From positions 5,270,001 through 5,334,000 of the forward strand of contig NZ_CP108484.1 of NCBI RefSeq assembly GCF_036226505.1: a stretch of 64,000 nt of DNA, read 5' to 3'. Made by a program: the position numbers and the translations under genes. The notes under the pieces are model-generated. The model was not told the DNA's origin and ran no database searches. It worked only from the letters and a program-made list of their open reading frames with translations. Below, piece by piece: positions 45,003 through 52,532 of the stretch (position 1 is its first letter; every line of letters begins with the position of its first letter). The DNA is from Kitasatospora sp. NBC_01246 (GTDB taxonomy: Bacteria > Actinomycetota > Actinomycetes > Streptomycetales > Streptomycetaceae).

Positions 45003-46025
45003 TCAGGACTTCCCGACCGGGGCGAGCGAGACCAGCACCAGCTTGGTCGAGGTGCCCGTCGGCTGGGGCTTCCAGCCGCCCTCGGACTTGGACTTGCGCC
45101 AGACCTTCCCGTCGTAGGCGATCGTCTCGATGCCCAGCTGCTGGGCCTGCGTCACCGCCCAGTGCGCCACCTCCCAGCCGTTCTGCCGCTCGGCGTCCGG
45201 GCCGGCGTCGGTGCTCGCCGCCGGGTCCGGGGTCAGCGAGACGGCCTGCTCGGCGCCCTTGACGGTCGAGGTGTAGCCGGCCGCCGGCGTCACCGTCCGG
45301 CCGAACTCGCGGCGCACCCGGTCGCTCAGCACCTGCACCCGGTCGGGCAGCGGGGCCGCGGCGGCCGGGGCCGCGGGGGAGCCGATAGCGGTCGGCGCGG
45401 TGTCGTCCGGCTCCGGCTCGGGCGCGGCGAAGTCGTGCACCACGCAGTTCAGCGCGCCCGCCTCGCGGCCGGTCAGCGCCGAGGCGAGCAGCGTCGCCTT
45501 GGTCTCGTGCTTGGCGTAGGCCTGCGGGTAGCCGCTCTTCTGCACCTGTTGGGCCGCGTCGGTCAGCGGCAGCCGGGTGTAGCCGGGGACCTTGACCAGG
45601 CCGTCCAGGAACTTGTTGGTCGCGTAGACCGGGTCCATGATCTGCTCCACGGTGCCCCAGCCCTGCGAGGGACGCTGCTGGAAGAGGCCGACCGAGTCCC
45701 GGTCGCCGCCCGCCAGGTTGCGGATCTTGGACTCCTGCATCGCGGTGGCCAGCGAGATGGTCACCGCGCGGTCCGGCAGTCCGCGCGAGTGCGCCACGGC
45801 GGCGATCGTCGCGGCGTTGGCCGCCTGCGGGATCTCCAGGGTGCCCTCGCCCGAGGCCGTCTTGACCGTGCAGCCCTCGGGCGTCAGCTTGGTGTCGCGC
45901 AGCCAGTACAGGCCGACCGCGACCACCACGAGCGCCAGCAGGACGACCAGCACCGCGCGCAACGGCCTGCGCCGCCGTCGGGGCGCCGTGTCGCCGCCCT
46001 GCTCGCCGCGCCTCTTCCTGGCCAC
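45003..46025 (-). CDS. membrane-anchored protein with lysozyme/transglycosylase-like domain
   Basis: 340 aa from the GTG at 46025, which has GGAGAGG upstream. A very basic N-terminus (RRRRRPLR) and one helix (about 28-48), then an extracellular domain with MQESKIRN, a candidate catalytic Glu, and GLFQQRPSQGWG, resembling soluble lytic transglycosylase/lysozyme folds. A Pro/Ala linker (about 220-250) leads to a second small domain. It may remodel peptidoglycan; activity is unproven. Divergent from dapE. Confidence 0.78.
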   Translation of the reverse strand: MARKRRGEQGGDTAPRRRRRPLRAVLVVLLALVVVAVGLYWLRDTKLTPEGCTVKTASGEGTLEIPQAANAATIAAVAHSRGLPDRAVTISLATAMQESKIRNLAGGDRDSVGLFQQRPSQGWGTVEQIMDPVYATNKFLDGLVKVPGYTRLPLTDAAQQVQKSGYPQAYAKHETKATLLASALTGREAGALNCVVHDFAAPEPEPDDTAPTAIGSPAAPAAAAPLPDRVQVLSDRVRREFGRTVTPAAGYTSTVKGAEQAVSLTPDPAASTDAGPDAERQNGWEVAHWAVTQAQQLGIETIAYDGKVWRKSKSEGGWKPQPTGTSTKLVLVSLAPVGKS

Positions 46026-46132
46026 CGCCGCCCCTCTCCACGCTGTTCCTGATCGCACACCGTACCCACTCGGACGGATGTGCGGCGCCACCGGTTGCGA
46101 TCCGCCGCACGGGGCGGCCGGTCGCCCACGAC

Positions 46133-46138
46133 TAGGCT
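46133..46138 (+). promoter_or_regulatory. leaderless-type -10 element of dapE
   Basis: TAGGCT lies 8 nt before the dapE ATG; the -35 is weak. An AAGGA in the gap is too close to the ATG to serve as an ordinary ribosome-binding site. Confidence 0.45.
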
Positions 46139-46146
46139 GAAGGACC

Positions 46147-47220
46147 ATGAGCAGCTCTGAAACGCCCCTGGACCTCACCCTCGACGGCGGTGCGCTGACC
46201 GCCCGGCTCGTCGACTTCCCCTCGGTCAGCGGCGACGAGCAGGCGCTCGCCGACGCCGTCGAGGCGGCGCTGCGGGCCTACCCGCACCTGGCCGTGGACC
46301 GGTACGGCAACAACGTGGTGGCCCGTACCGGCCTGGGCCGCGCCGAGCGCGTGCTGCTCGCCGGCCACCTGGACACCGTGCCGATCGCCGACAACGTGCC
46401 CTCCTACGTCGAGGGCGACCTGCTCTACGGGTGCGGCACCTCCGACATGAAGTCCGGGGTGGCCGTCCAGCTCCGGCTGGCCGCCACCCTGGCCGAGCCC
46501 AACCGGGACCTCACCTTCGTCTTCTACGACTGCGAGGAGGTGGAGGCCCACCGCAACGGCCTCGGCCACCTCGCCGCCCGGCACCCGGACTGGCTGGCCG
46601 CCGACTTCGCCGTGCTGATGGAGCCCAGCGGGGCCGCCGTCGAGGGCGGTTGCCAGGGCACCATGCGGATCCAGGTCCGGCTGACCGGGGTGCGCGCCCA
46701 CGCGGCCCGCGGCTGGCTCGGCGACAACGCCATCCACCACGCCGCCGAGGTGCTCGGCCGGCTCGCCGGGTACGAGCCGCGCCGGGTGGAGATCGACGGC
46801 CTGGAGTACCGCGAGGGCCTGAACGCCGTCCGGATCGACGGCGGCGTGGCCGGCAACGTCATCCCCGACGAGTGCGTGGTGACGGTCAACTTCCGCTTCG
46901 CGCCGGACCGTAGCGAGGCGGAGGCCGAGAAGCACCTGCGCGAGGTCTTCGACGGCTTCGAGGTGACCGTCACCGACTCCGCCCCCGGCGCCCTCCCAGG
47001 GCTCGACCAGCCGGCCGCCCGGGCCTTCCTGGCCGCCACCGGCGGCGTCGCCCGGGCCAAGTTCGGCTGGACCGACGTCGCCCGGTTCAGCGCCTTCGGC
47101 ATCCCGGCGGTCAACTACGGCCCGGGCGACCCGAACATGGCGCACAAGCGGGACGAGTACTGCTCGCTCGCCGCGATCGCCGAGACCGAGGAGCGACTGC
47201 GCGCCTGGCTGACCGACTGA
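46147..47220 (+). CDS. dapE: succinyl-diaminopimelate desuccinylase DapE
   Basis: 357 aa, M20 metallopeptidase fold: HLDTVP (first metal ligands), GCGTSDMKSG (bridging Asp), YDCEEVE (catalytic Glu) and a C-terminal NMAHKRDEY. It removes succinate from N-succinyl-LL-DAP. Together with dapC it points to the succinylase branch of DAP synthesis. Confidence 0.95.
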   Translation: MSSSETPLDLTLDGGALTARLVDFPSVSGDEQALADAVEAALRAYPHLAVDRYGNNVVARTGLGRAERVLLAGHLDTVPIADNVPSYVEGDLLYGCGTSDMKSGVAVQLRLAATLAEPNRDLTFVFYDCEEVEAHRNGLGHLAARHPDWLAADFAVLMEPSGAAVEGGCQGTMRIQVRLTGVRAHAARGWLGDNAIHHAAEVLGRLAGYEPRRVEIDGLEYREGLNAVRIDGGVAGNVIPDECVVTVNFRFAPDRSEAEAEKHLREVFDGFEVTVTDSAPGALPGLDQPAARAFLAATGGVARAKFGWTDVARFSAFGIPAVNYGPGDPNMAHKRDEYCSLAAIAETEERLRAWLTD

Positions 47221-47234
47221 GCCGCCGCGGCCGG

Positions 47235-47272
47235 CCGGACGGTCCGCCGCCGGCCGGCGGCGGACCGTCCGG
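47235..47272 (+). terminator. terminator of dapE
   Basis: A 38-base perfect palindrome with 19-base arms, 14 nt after the stop codon. Confidence 0.8.
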
Positions 47273-47332
47273 ACCAGCAGGTCCGTCGTCGAACGCCATC
47301 TTCCGGTTGCCCAACCGACCTCTCACCGTTGC

Positions 47333-47361
47333 CTGAAAACCGGGATCGTCGGGCGTAGGGT
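47333..47361 (+). promoter_or_regulatory. candidate leaderless promoter of the LOG gene
   Basis: CTGAAA (47333-47338), a 17-bp spacer and TAGGGT (47356-47361) lie 6 nt before the ATG at 47368. No Shine-Dalgarno sequence is present. Confidence 0.6.
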
Positions 47362-47367
47362 TTCGTC

Positions 47368-48177
47368 ATGACAGGCACTGGAGACGAGAAGCACTACGGA
47401 CACGGGCCCGAGCAGGTGGGCGAGCCGCGCCCGAAGAAGGCGTGGCCCGAGAAGCAGAAGGGCCCGGTGCTGGTGCGCCGGGACCAGGTCGGCACCAGCA
47501 CGACGGACCAGCGCCTGCTGGACACCACCGGCCCGACGGACTGGCTGCACACCGACCCCTGGCGGGTGCTGCGGATCACCTCGGAGTTCGTCGAGGGCTT
47601 CGGCGCGCTGGCCGAACTCCCGGCCGCGATCAGCGTCTTCGGCTCCGCCCGGACGCCGGTCGACTCCCCCGAGTACGCGGCGGGCGTGGCGATCGGCCGG
47701 GCGCTGGCGGAGGCCGGCTACGCGGTGATCACCGGCGGCGGCCCGGGCGCGATGGAGGCGGCCAACCGCGGTGCCTCGGACGCCGGCGGCCTGAGCGTGG
47801 GCCTCGGCATCGAGCTGCCCTTCGAGCAGGGGCTCAACGAGTTCGTCGACCTCGGGCTGAACTTCCGCTACTTCTTCGTCCGCAAGACGATGTTCGTGAA
47901 GTACGCGCAGGGCTTCGTGGTGCTGCCCGGCGGCCTCGGCACGCTGGACGAGATGTTCGAGGCGCTGACCCTGGTGCAGACGAAGAAGGTCACCCGGTTC
48001 CCGGTGATCCTCTTCGGCAGCGAGTACTGGGGCGGCCTCTACGAGTGGCTGAAGAACACCCTGGTCGCGCAGGGCAAGGCGGCCCCGCACGACCTGGAGC
48101 TGTTCCACATCACCGACGACATCGACGAGGTCATGAAGATCCTCGCCGACGCCCGCCGCCCGGCGAACGAGATCTGA
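47368..48177 (+). CDS. TIGR00730/LOG-family phosphoribohydrolase
   Basis: 269 aa, Rossmann fold with GGGPGAMEAANRG and PGGLGTLDE, the LOG signature (cytokinin-activating 5'-monophosphate phosphoribohydrolases). It is the likely counterpart of mycobacterial Rv1205, which also follows dapE. A Lys/Glu-rich N-terminal tail of about 45 residues precedes the fold. Confidence 0.9.
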   Translation: MTGTGDEKHYGHGPEQVGEPRPKKAWPEKQKGPVLVRRDQVGTSTTDQRLLDTTGPTDWLHTDPWRVLRITSEFVEGFGALAELPAAISVFGSARTPVDSPEYAAGVAIGRALAEAGYAVITGGGPGAMEAANRGASDAGGLSVGLGIELPFEQGLNEFVDLGLNFRYFFVRKTMFVKYAQGFVVLPGGLGTLDEMFEALTLVQTKKVTRFPVILFGSEYWGGLYEWLKNTLVAQGKAAPHDLELFHITDDIDEVMKILADARRPANEI

Positions 48178-48206
48178 GGGCCGCGGGAGCCGAAGGAGGG
48201 GGCGCC

Positions 48207-49070
48207 CTACGCCAGCCCCCGGCGGGCGACCGCCGGGGGGCGGGTGCCCCGGATCGAGGCGACCATGTCCAGCACCTGCCGGGTCTCGGCCACCTGGTGC
48301 GCCCGGTAGATCCGGGCGCCCAGCCAGGCCGAGACCGCCGTGGTCGCCAGCGTGCCGAGCAGCCGCTCGTTCACCGGCCGGTCCAGGGTCTCGCCGACGA
48401 AGTCCTTGTTGGAGAGCGAGACCAGCACCGGGAAGCCGGTCGCGGTCATCTCCGGCAGCCGGCGGGTCGCCTCCAGCGAGTGCCGGGTGTTCTTCCCGAA
48501 GTCGTGCCCCGGGTCGATGACCACCGCGTCCCGCCGCACGCCCAGCTCCACCGCCCGCTCGGCCAGGCCGACCGTCACCCGCAGGATGTCCGCCATCACG
48601 TCCGGGTAGCCGGTGCGGTGCGGCCGGGTCCGCGGTTCGGCGCCGCCCGCGTGGGTGCAGACCAGGCCGGCGTCGTACCGGGCGGCCACCTCGGCCAGCT
48701 TCGGATCGACCCCGCCCCAGGCGTCGTTGAGCAGGTCCGCGCCCACCTCGCAGACCGCCTCGCCGACCTCGTGGCGCCAGGTGTCCACGCTGATCACGGC
48801 CTCCGGGTGGCGCTTGCGCAGCTCCGCCACGAACGGCACGGTGCGCCGCAGTTCCTCCTCGACGGTCACCTCGTCGCCCGGTCCGGCCTTCACCCCGCCG
48901 ATGTCCAGGATCGCGGCGCCCTCGGCCATCGCGCGGTCGGCGGCGGCGAACGCGGCCTCGTCCGCGAAGGTGGCGCCCTTGTCGAAGAACGAGTCCGGAG
49001 TGCGGTTGACGATGGCCATGATCACCAGCTCGTCGTCACCGAAGTCCCGTGGTCCCAGGCGCAGTGCCAC
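48207..49070 (-). CDS. folP: dihydropteroate synthase-like protein, FolP2 type
   Basis: 287 aa from the GTG at 49070, which has GGAGGAG 6 nt upstream; an in-frame ATG at 49130 has none. TIM-barrel motifs: IVNRTPDSFFDKG, SVDTWRHE, DPGHDFGKN and ALSNKD-like VSLSNKD. The first loop reads NRTPDSF rather than the NVTxDSF of active DHPS, matching mycobacterial FolP2, which has been reported to lack detectable DHPS activity. The gene context (next to LOG and dapE) is also that of folP2. So a role other than folate synthesis is possible. Confidence 0.88.
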   Translation of the reverse strand: MALRLGPRDFGDDELVIMAIVNRTPDSFFDKGATFADEAAFAAADRAMAEGAAILDIGGVKAGPGDEVTVEEELRRTVPFVAELRKRHPEAVISVDTWRHEVGEAVCEVGADLLNDAWGGVDPKLAEVAARYDAGLVCTHAGGAEPRTRPHRTGYPDVMADILRVTVGLAERAVELGVRRDAVVIDPGHDFGKNTRHSLEATRRLPEMTATGFPVLVSLSNKDFVGETLDRPVNERLLGTLATTAVSAWLGARIYRAHQVAETRQVLDMVASIRGTRPPAVARRGLA

Positions 49071-49193
49071 CGATGTCTCCTCCACAGCTGCTCCGGGTGC
49101 GATGATGGCCCCCGGCCTATCGGGAACCATGCTGTCATGATCGTGAGCCGGGCACTGTTGTCAGCGCCGGCAGGGAAGTCGGGAGGACCGCTC

Positions 49194-49613
49194 GTGTTCT
49201 GGGTGATCGTGGTGGCGATGGCCGTCGTGGTCGTAGGCGCCGCGTTGGTGGCGCTCGGCGGGGGCGGCTCACTGCCGGAGGCGGTGCAGGACCGGATCGC
49301 CGCCCGGCTGCCGCAGGACCGTCCGCTGAGCCGGGACGACGTGGACGGCATCCGGCTGCCGATGGCCGTGCGCGGCTACCGGATGGACGAGGTGGACGAC
49401 GTCCTGGACCGTCTCGGTGCCGAACTCGCCTACCGGGACTCGCGGATCGCCGAGCTGGAGGCCGCCGGCGCGGTCCGCGGCGCCGTCGAGGCCACCGGCC
49501 CGGACGCCGGGGCCGAACCGCTGCCCGGGCTGGAGGAGTTCGCGCAGGTGGTGGAGCCCGTCAGCACGCTGACCAAGGGCCCGGAGGGTGCGAAGCCGGC
49601 GGCGGACCAGTGA
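49194..49613 (+). CDS. small membrane-anchored DivIVA-like domain protein
   Basis: 139 aa from the GTG at 49194 (GGAGGA 6 nt upstream; earlier in-frame ATG at 49137 is less supported). One N-terminal helix (VIVVAMAVVVVGAALVAL), then a DivIVA-type segment (MAVRGYRMDEVDDVLDRLGAELA) and a disordered tail. It is probably peripheral to polar growth or septation machinery. It overlaps tag by 4 nt (GTGA). Confidence 0.8.
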   Translation: MFWVIVVAMAVVVVGAALVALGGGGSLPEAVQDRIAARLPQDRPLSRDDVDGIRLPMAVRGYRMDEVDDVLDRLGAELAYRDSRIAELEAAGAVRGAVEATGPDAGAEPLPGLEEFAQVVEPVSTLTKGPEGAKPAADQ

Positions 49614-50200
49614 CCGAGGCCGGTGCGGCGCTCGGTGCGGACGGCCTGCGCCGCTGCGGCTGGGGCGACTCGGCGGACGACTACCGGCTCTACCACGACA
49701 CCGAGTGGGGCCGCCCGGTCCACGGCGACGACGCGCTGTTCGAGCGGGTCTGCCTGGAGGCCTTCCAGTCCGGCCTCTCCTGGATCACCATCCTGCGCCG
49801 CCGCGAGGGCTTCCGGGCCGCGTTCGAGGGCTTCGCGATCGACAAGGTCGCCGAGTTCGGCCCCGCGGACGTCGAGCGGCTGCTCGGCGACGCGGGCATC
49901 ATCCGCAACCGGGCCAAGATCGAGGCGTCGATCGCCAACGCGAAGGTCGCCCGCGACCTCGACGGCGGCCTGGACGCGCTGATCTGGCAGTACGCCGGTG
50001 CGCCGGACCGGCCGGCCCCCCGCACCCTGGCGGAGGTCCCGGCCGTCACGCCCGAGTCGACGGCGCTGGCGAAGGCGCTCAAGAAGGCGGGCTTCCGCTT
50101 CGTCGGCCCGACCACCGCGTACGCGCTGATGCAGGCCTGCGGCCTGGTCGACGACCACCTGGCGGACTGCCACGTCCGGAGCGCCCTGCGGGCCGTCTAG
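49610..50200 (+). CDS. tag: DNA-3-methyladenine glycosylase I
   Basis: 196 aa. RCGWG and HDTEWG at the N-terminus and DDHLADCH at the C-terminus provide the Cys/His/His/Cys zinc site of Tag. The helix-hairpin core has FQSGLSWITILRRREGFR. It excises 3-methyladenine from alkylated DNA. Translationally coupled to the DivIVA-like gene. Confidence 0.94.
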   Translation: MTEAGAALGADGLRRCGWGDSADDYRLYHDTEWGRPVHGDDALFERVCLEAFQSGLSWITILRRREGFRAAFEGFAIDKVAEFGPADVERLLGDAGIIRNRAKIEASIANAKVARDLDGGLDALIWQYAGAPDRPAPRTLAEVPAVTPESTALAKALKKAGFRFVGPTTAYALMQACGLVDDHLADCHVRSALRAV

Positions 50201-50202
50201 GC

Positions 50203-50260
50203 CCTCCCGGGCCCCGGGAGGACCCCGCCGGGCCCCGCCCGGGCCCGCACGGCCCGGGCG
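50203..50260. terminator. paired hairpins between tag and the enoyl-CoA hydratase gene
   Basis: Two adjacent dyads, 50203-50211 / 50213-50221 and 50236-50245 / 50251-50260, lie between convergent genes. Confidence 0.75.
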
Positions 50261-50274
50261 GTGCCCGCCGGGCC

Positions 50275-51075
50275 TCAGCGGCCCAGGTACGTCGGCTTCT
50301 CCTTGGCGATGAACGCGCGGACCGCGATCCGGTGGTCCTCGCTGTCGCCGGCCAGGGTCTGCAGCTCGTCCTCCTTGTCGAGCAGCTCGTCCAGGGAGTG
50401 CGAGGCGCCGTACGCGAGCGACTCCTTGATGGCGCCGTACGCGACCGTCGGGCCCTCGGCCAGCTCCTTGGCGAAGACCCGGGCGGTGGCGGCCAGCTCG
50501 GCGGCCGGGACGACCTTGGTGGCCAGGCCCAGCTCCATCGCCTCGGTGGCCTTCACCGTGCGCGGCAGCATCAGCAGCTCGGTGGCCTTGGCGTGCCCGA
50601 CCAGCCGGGGCAGCGTCCAGGAGGCACCCGAGTCGGCGGTCAGGGCGATCCCGGCGAACGCCGTGTTGAAGCCGGCCGTGTCCGCGACGATCCGGAAGTC
50701 GCAGGCGAAGGCCAGCGAGGCGCCCGCGCCCGCCGCGACGCCGCCGACCGCCGCCACCGTCGGCTTGCGCATCCCCGCCAGCGCCCGCACCAGCGGGTTG
50801 TAGTGCTCGGAGACGGTCTTCAGCGCGCCCTCACCGGTCTCCTCGGCCCGCTTGAGCAGGCCCAGGTGCTCCTTGAGGTCCTGCCCGACGCAGAACGCCC
50901 GCTCACCGGCGCCGGTGAGCAGCACCGCCCGCACCGCCCGGTCCTCGGCGGCGGCGGTCATGGTGTCGCGCAGGGCCACCTTGGTGGCGGTGTCCAGCGC
51001 GTTCATCGCCCCGGGGCGGTTGATGGTGATGACGGCGAGGCCGCCGTCCAGCTCGTACAGCACGGAATCGGACAT
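50275..51075 (-). CDS. enoyl-CoA hydratase/isomerase (crotonase family)
   Basis: 266 aa. Crotonase signature with NRPGAMNALD, GERAFCVGQDL and the oxyanion-hole region VAGGVAAGAGASLAFACD. One catalytic Glu position appears replaced (TADSGASWTLPRLVG), as in several isomerase-type members, so the exact reaction is unclear. It could act in fatty-acid or phenylacetate-type degradation. GGGAG lies upstream of the ATG. Confidence 0.9.
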   Translation of the reverse strand: MSDSVLYELDGGLAVITINRPGAMNALDTATKVALRDTMTAAAEDRAVRAVLLTGAGERAFCVGQDLKEHLGLLKRAEETGEGALKTVSEHYNPLVRALAGMRKPTVAAVGGVAAGAGASLAFACDFRIVADTAGFNTAFAGIALTADSGASWTLPRLVGHAKATELLMLPRTVKATEAMELGLATKVVPAAELAATARVFAKELAEGPTVAYGAIKESLAYGASHSLDELLDKEDELQTLAGDSEDHRIAVRAFIAKEKPTYLGR

Positions 51076-51372
51076 GGGCGAGGGGCTCCCTTGCGATCGG
51101 CACAGCTCGGTCGTGTGTCAGGATGCCGGAGCGTGCGGCCGGGTGGGGAGTGTGAGGTATCGCACCTTTCGGCGGCGCGCCGACCGCCGCCGCGCCGGGG
51201 CTTATGGCAGGAAATGTGGCGCTTGGAGCCGGTCCGGCCGTGGTTGCGCCGAGAGTGATGTTGGTCATCAGGCCGTGGCATGCGGGATAATGGCTTCCGA
51301 TCAATGCGTTCGATACCGGCGGTGGACGGACTGCCGGTGCGTAGCTGAGCGGTTGCAGGAAGGGGAACGAGC
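51076..51372 (+). promoter_or_regulatory. upstream region and promoter of the DUF3117 gene
   Basis: No gene is seen. TGGTCA (51262-51267), an 18-bp spacer and GATAAT (51286-51291) form a good housekeeping-type promoter with a leader of about 75 nt. GGAAGGGG precedes the ATG at 51373. Confidence 0.6.
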
Positions 51373-51540
51373 ATGGCGGCCATGAAGCCGCGGACGGGTG
51401 ACGGCCCGCTCGAAGTCACCAAAGAGGGGCGGGGCATCATCATGCGCGTTCCGCTCGAAGGCGGCGGACGCCTTGTGGTGGAGCTCACGCCTGACGAGGC
51501 CGACGCCCTGGGCGAGGCTCTGAAGAAGGCCTGCGGCTGA
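51373..51540 (+). CDS. DUF3117 small protein (Rv1211-like)
   Basis: 55 aa, MAAMKPRTGDGPLEVTKEGR... through ELTPDEADALGEALKK. This is the highly conserved actinobacterial DUF3117 family, with one copy usually found near sigE and tag. The calculated fold would be a small beta sheet and a helix. The function is not known to me; a calmodulin-like role has been suggested for the mycobacterial homologue. Confidence 0.92.
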   Translation: MAAMKPRTGDGPLEVTKEGRGIIMRVPLEGGGRLVVELTPDEADALGEALKKACG

Positions 51541-51581
51541 CCGCAGCGGGTGCTCCCCATCTCCTGGAGATGTGCCGCCGG

Positions 51582-51611
51582 GCCCGGGTACGACACTACG
51601 TCGGCCCGGGC
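51582..51611 (+). terminator. hairpin after the DUF3117 gene
   Basis: Arms 51582-51588 and 51605-51611 plus an inner CGAC/GTCG pair (51591-51594 / 51600-51603) around an ACTAC loop, about 40 nt past the stop codon. Confidence 0.6.
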
Positions 51612-51615
51612 TCTG

Positions 51616-51679
51616 TGGTTCCCGGGCGGCCTGGTTTCCGGGCGGCGTGGTTTCCGGGCGGGGTGGTTTCCGGGCGGCC
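51616..51679. repeat. four tandem 16-bp repeats
   Basis: TGGTTTCCGGGCGGCG-type units at 51616, 51632, 51648 and 51664, differing at one or two positions. They sit between convergent genes and are followed by a 14-base palindrome (51694-51707) that probably terminates the methyltransferase gene. Confidence 0.9.
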
Positions 51680-51711
51680 GCCGTCGGGGCGCCGTCGGGG
51701 CCCCGACCCGG

Positions 51712-52320
51712 TCAGCGCTTCACGGCGCAGAGCAGCCCGTCCGACACCGGCAGCAGCGCCGGCAGCAGGGCCTCGCTCTCCCGGACGTCCCGGACCAGGT
51801 CGCGCACCGCGTGCGTCTGCGGGTCCTGCTGGTCCGGCTCGGCCAGCCGGCCCTCCTGGAAGACGCCCTCGAAGCAGACCATCCCGCCCGGCCGCAGCAG
51901 CCGCAGCGACTCCGCCAGGTACTCCCGGGACTCCGCCGGGTCCCCGTCGCAGAAGACCAGGTCGTACTGGCCGTCCGCGAGCCGCGGCAGCACGTCCAGG
52001 GCCCGGCCCGGTATGAAGCGGGACCGGTTCGCCGCGAACCCGGCCGCGTGGTACGCCTCCCGGGCCAGCTGCTGGCGCACCGGTTCGGTGTCGACGGTGG
52101 TGAGCACCCCGTCCGGGCGCATCCCGCGCAGCAGGTAGACGCCGGAGACGCCCGTCCCGGTGCCGATCTCGGCCACCGCCTTGGCGTCCAGGGCGGCCGC
52201 CAGCAGCCGCAGACAGGCCCCGCCGCCCGGTCCGATCGCCCTGATACCGGTGCGCGCGGACTGTGCCCGGGCGTAGGTGAGCACCGCGTCCTCGCCGACG
52301 AAGGTGTCGGAGAGGGCCAC
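51712..52320 (-). CDS. class I O-methyltransferase (Rv1220c-like)
   Basis: About 202 aa from the GTG at 52320. SAM-binding motif EIGTGTGVSG, VDTEP, and DLVFCDGDP; the C-terminus is DGLLCAVKR. In the methyltransferase_3 (CCoAOMT-like) group. The family usually has 10-20 more N-terminal residues. The frame is open upstream but has no ordinary start codon with a ribosome-binding site. An ATC at 52344 is preceded by AAAGAGG at the right spacing. Divergent from sigE, as Rv1220c is in mycobacteria. Confidence 0.8.
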   Translation of the reverse strand: MALSDTFVGEDAVLTYARAQSARTGIRAIGPGGGACLRLLAAALDAKAVAEIGTGTGVSGVYLLRGMRPDGVLTTVDTEPVRQQLAREAYHAAGFAANRSRFIPGRALDVLPRLADGQYDLVFCDGDPAESREYLAESLRLLRPGGMVCFEGVFQEGRLAEPDQQDPQTHAVRDLVRDVRESEALLPALLPVSDGLLCAVKR

Positions 52321-52426
52321 GCGCGCGGGCCCGAACTCGCTGATGGCTGCCTCTTTCGGAGCCCCGGGCGATGGCCCGGTGCCGAGCGGAAGTCGATATT
52401 TCCTGGCACAGATTACTGGCCGACCG

Positions 52427-52452
52427 GGAACCGCGTACGGCGGCGGGCCGTT
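52427..52452 (+). promoter_or_regulatory. ECF-type (SigE-like) promoter upstream of sigE
   Basis: GGAACC (52427-52432), a 16-bp spacer and CGTT (52449-52452). This is the pattern known for sigma-E-type ECF factors, 81 bp before the sigE start codon, and so predicts autoregulation. Confidence 0.7.
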
Positions 52453-52532
52453 GCTGAGGAAGGGACCGGTCGACGGATACCCCCGCGATACCCCCCGGGC
52501 ACTTTTATCCGGGCTTGACGGGCGAGGTGGAT

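Noticed and set aside
51616..51679. Tandem repeats considered as a CRISPR array
   Set aside because: Units are contiguous 16-mers without spacers, and no cas genes are present.
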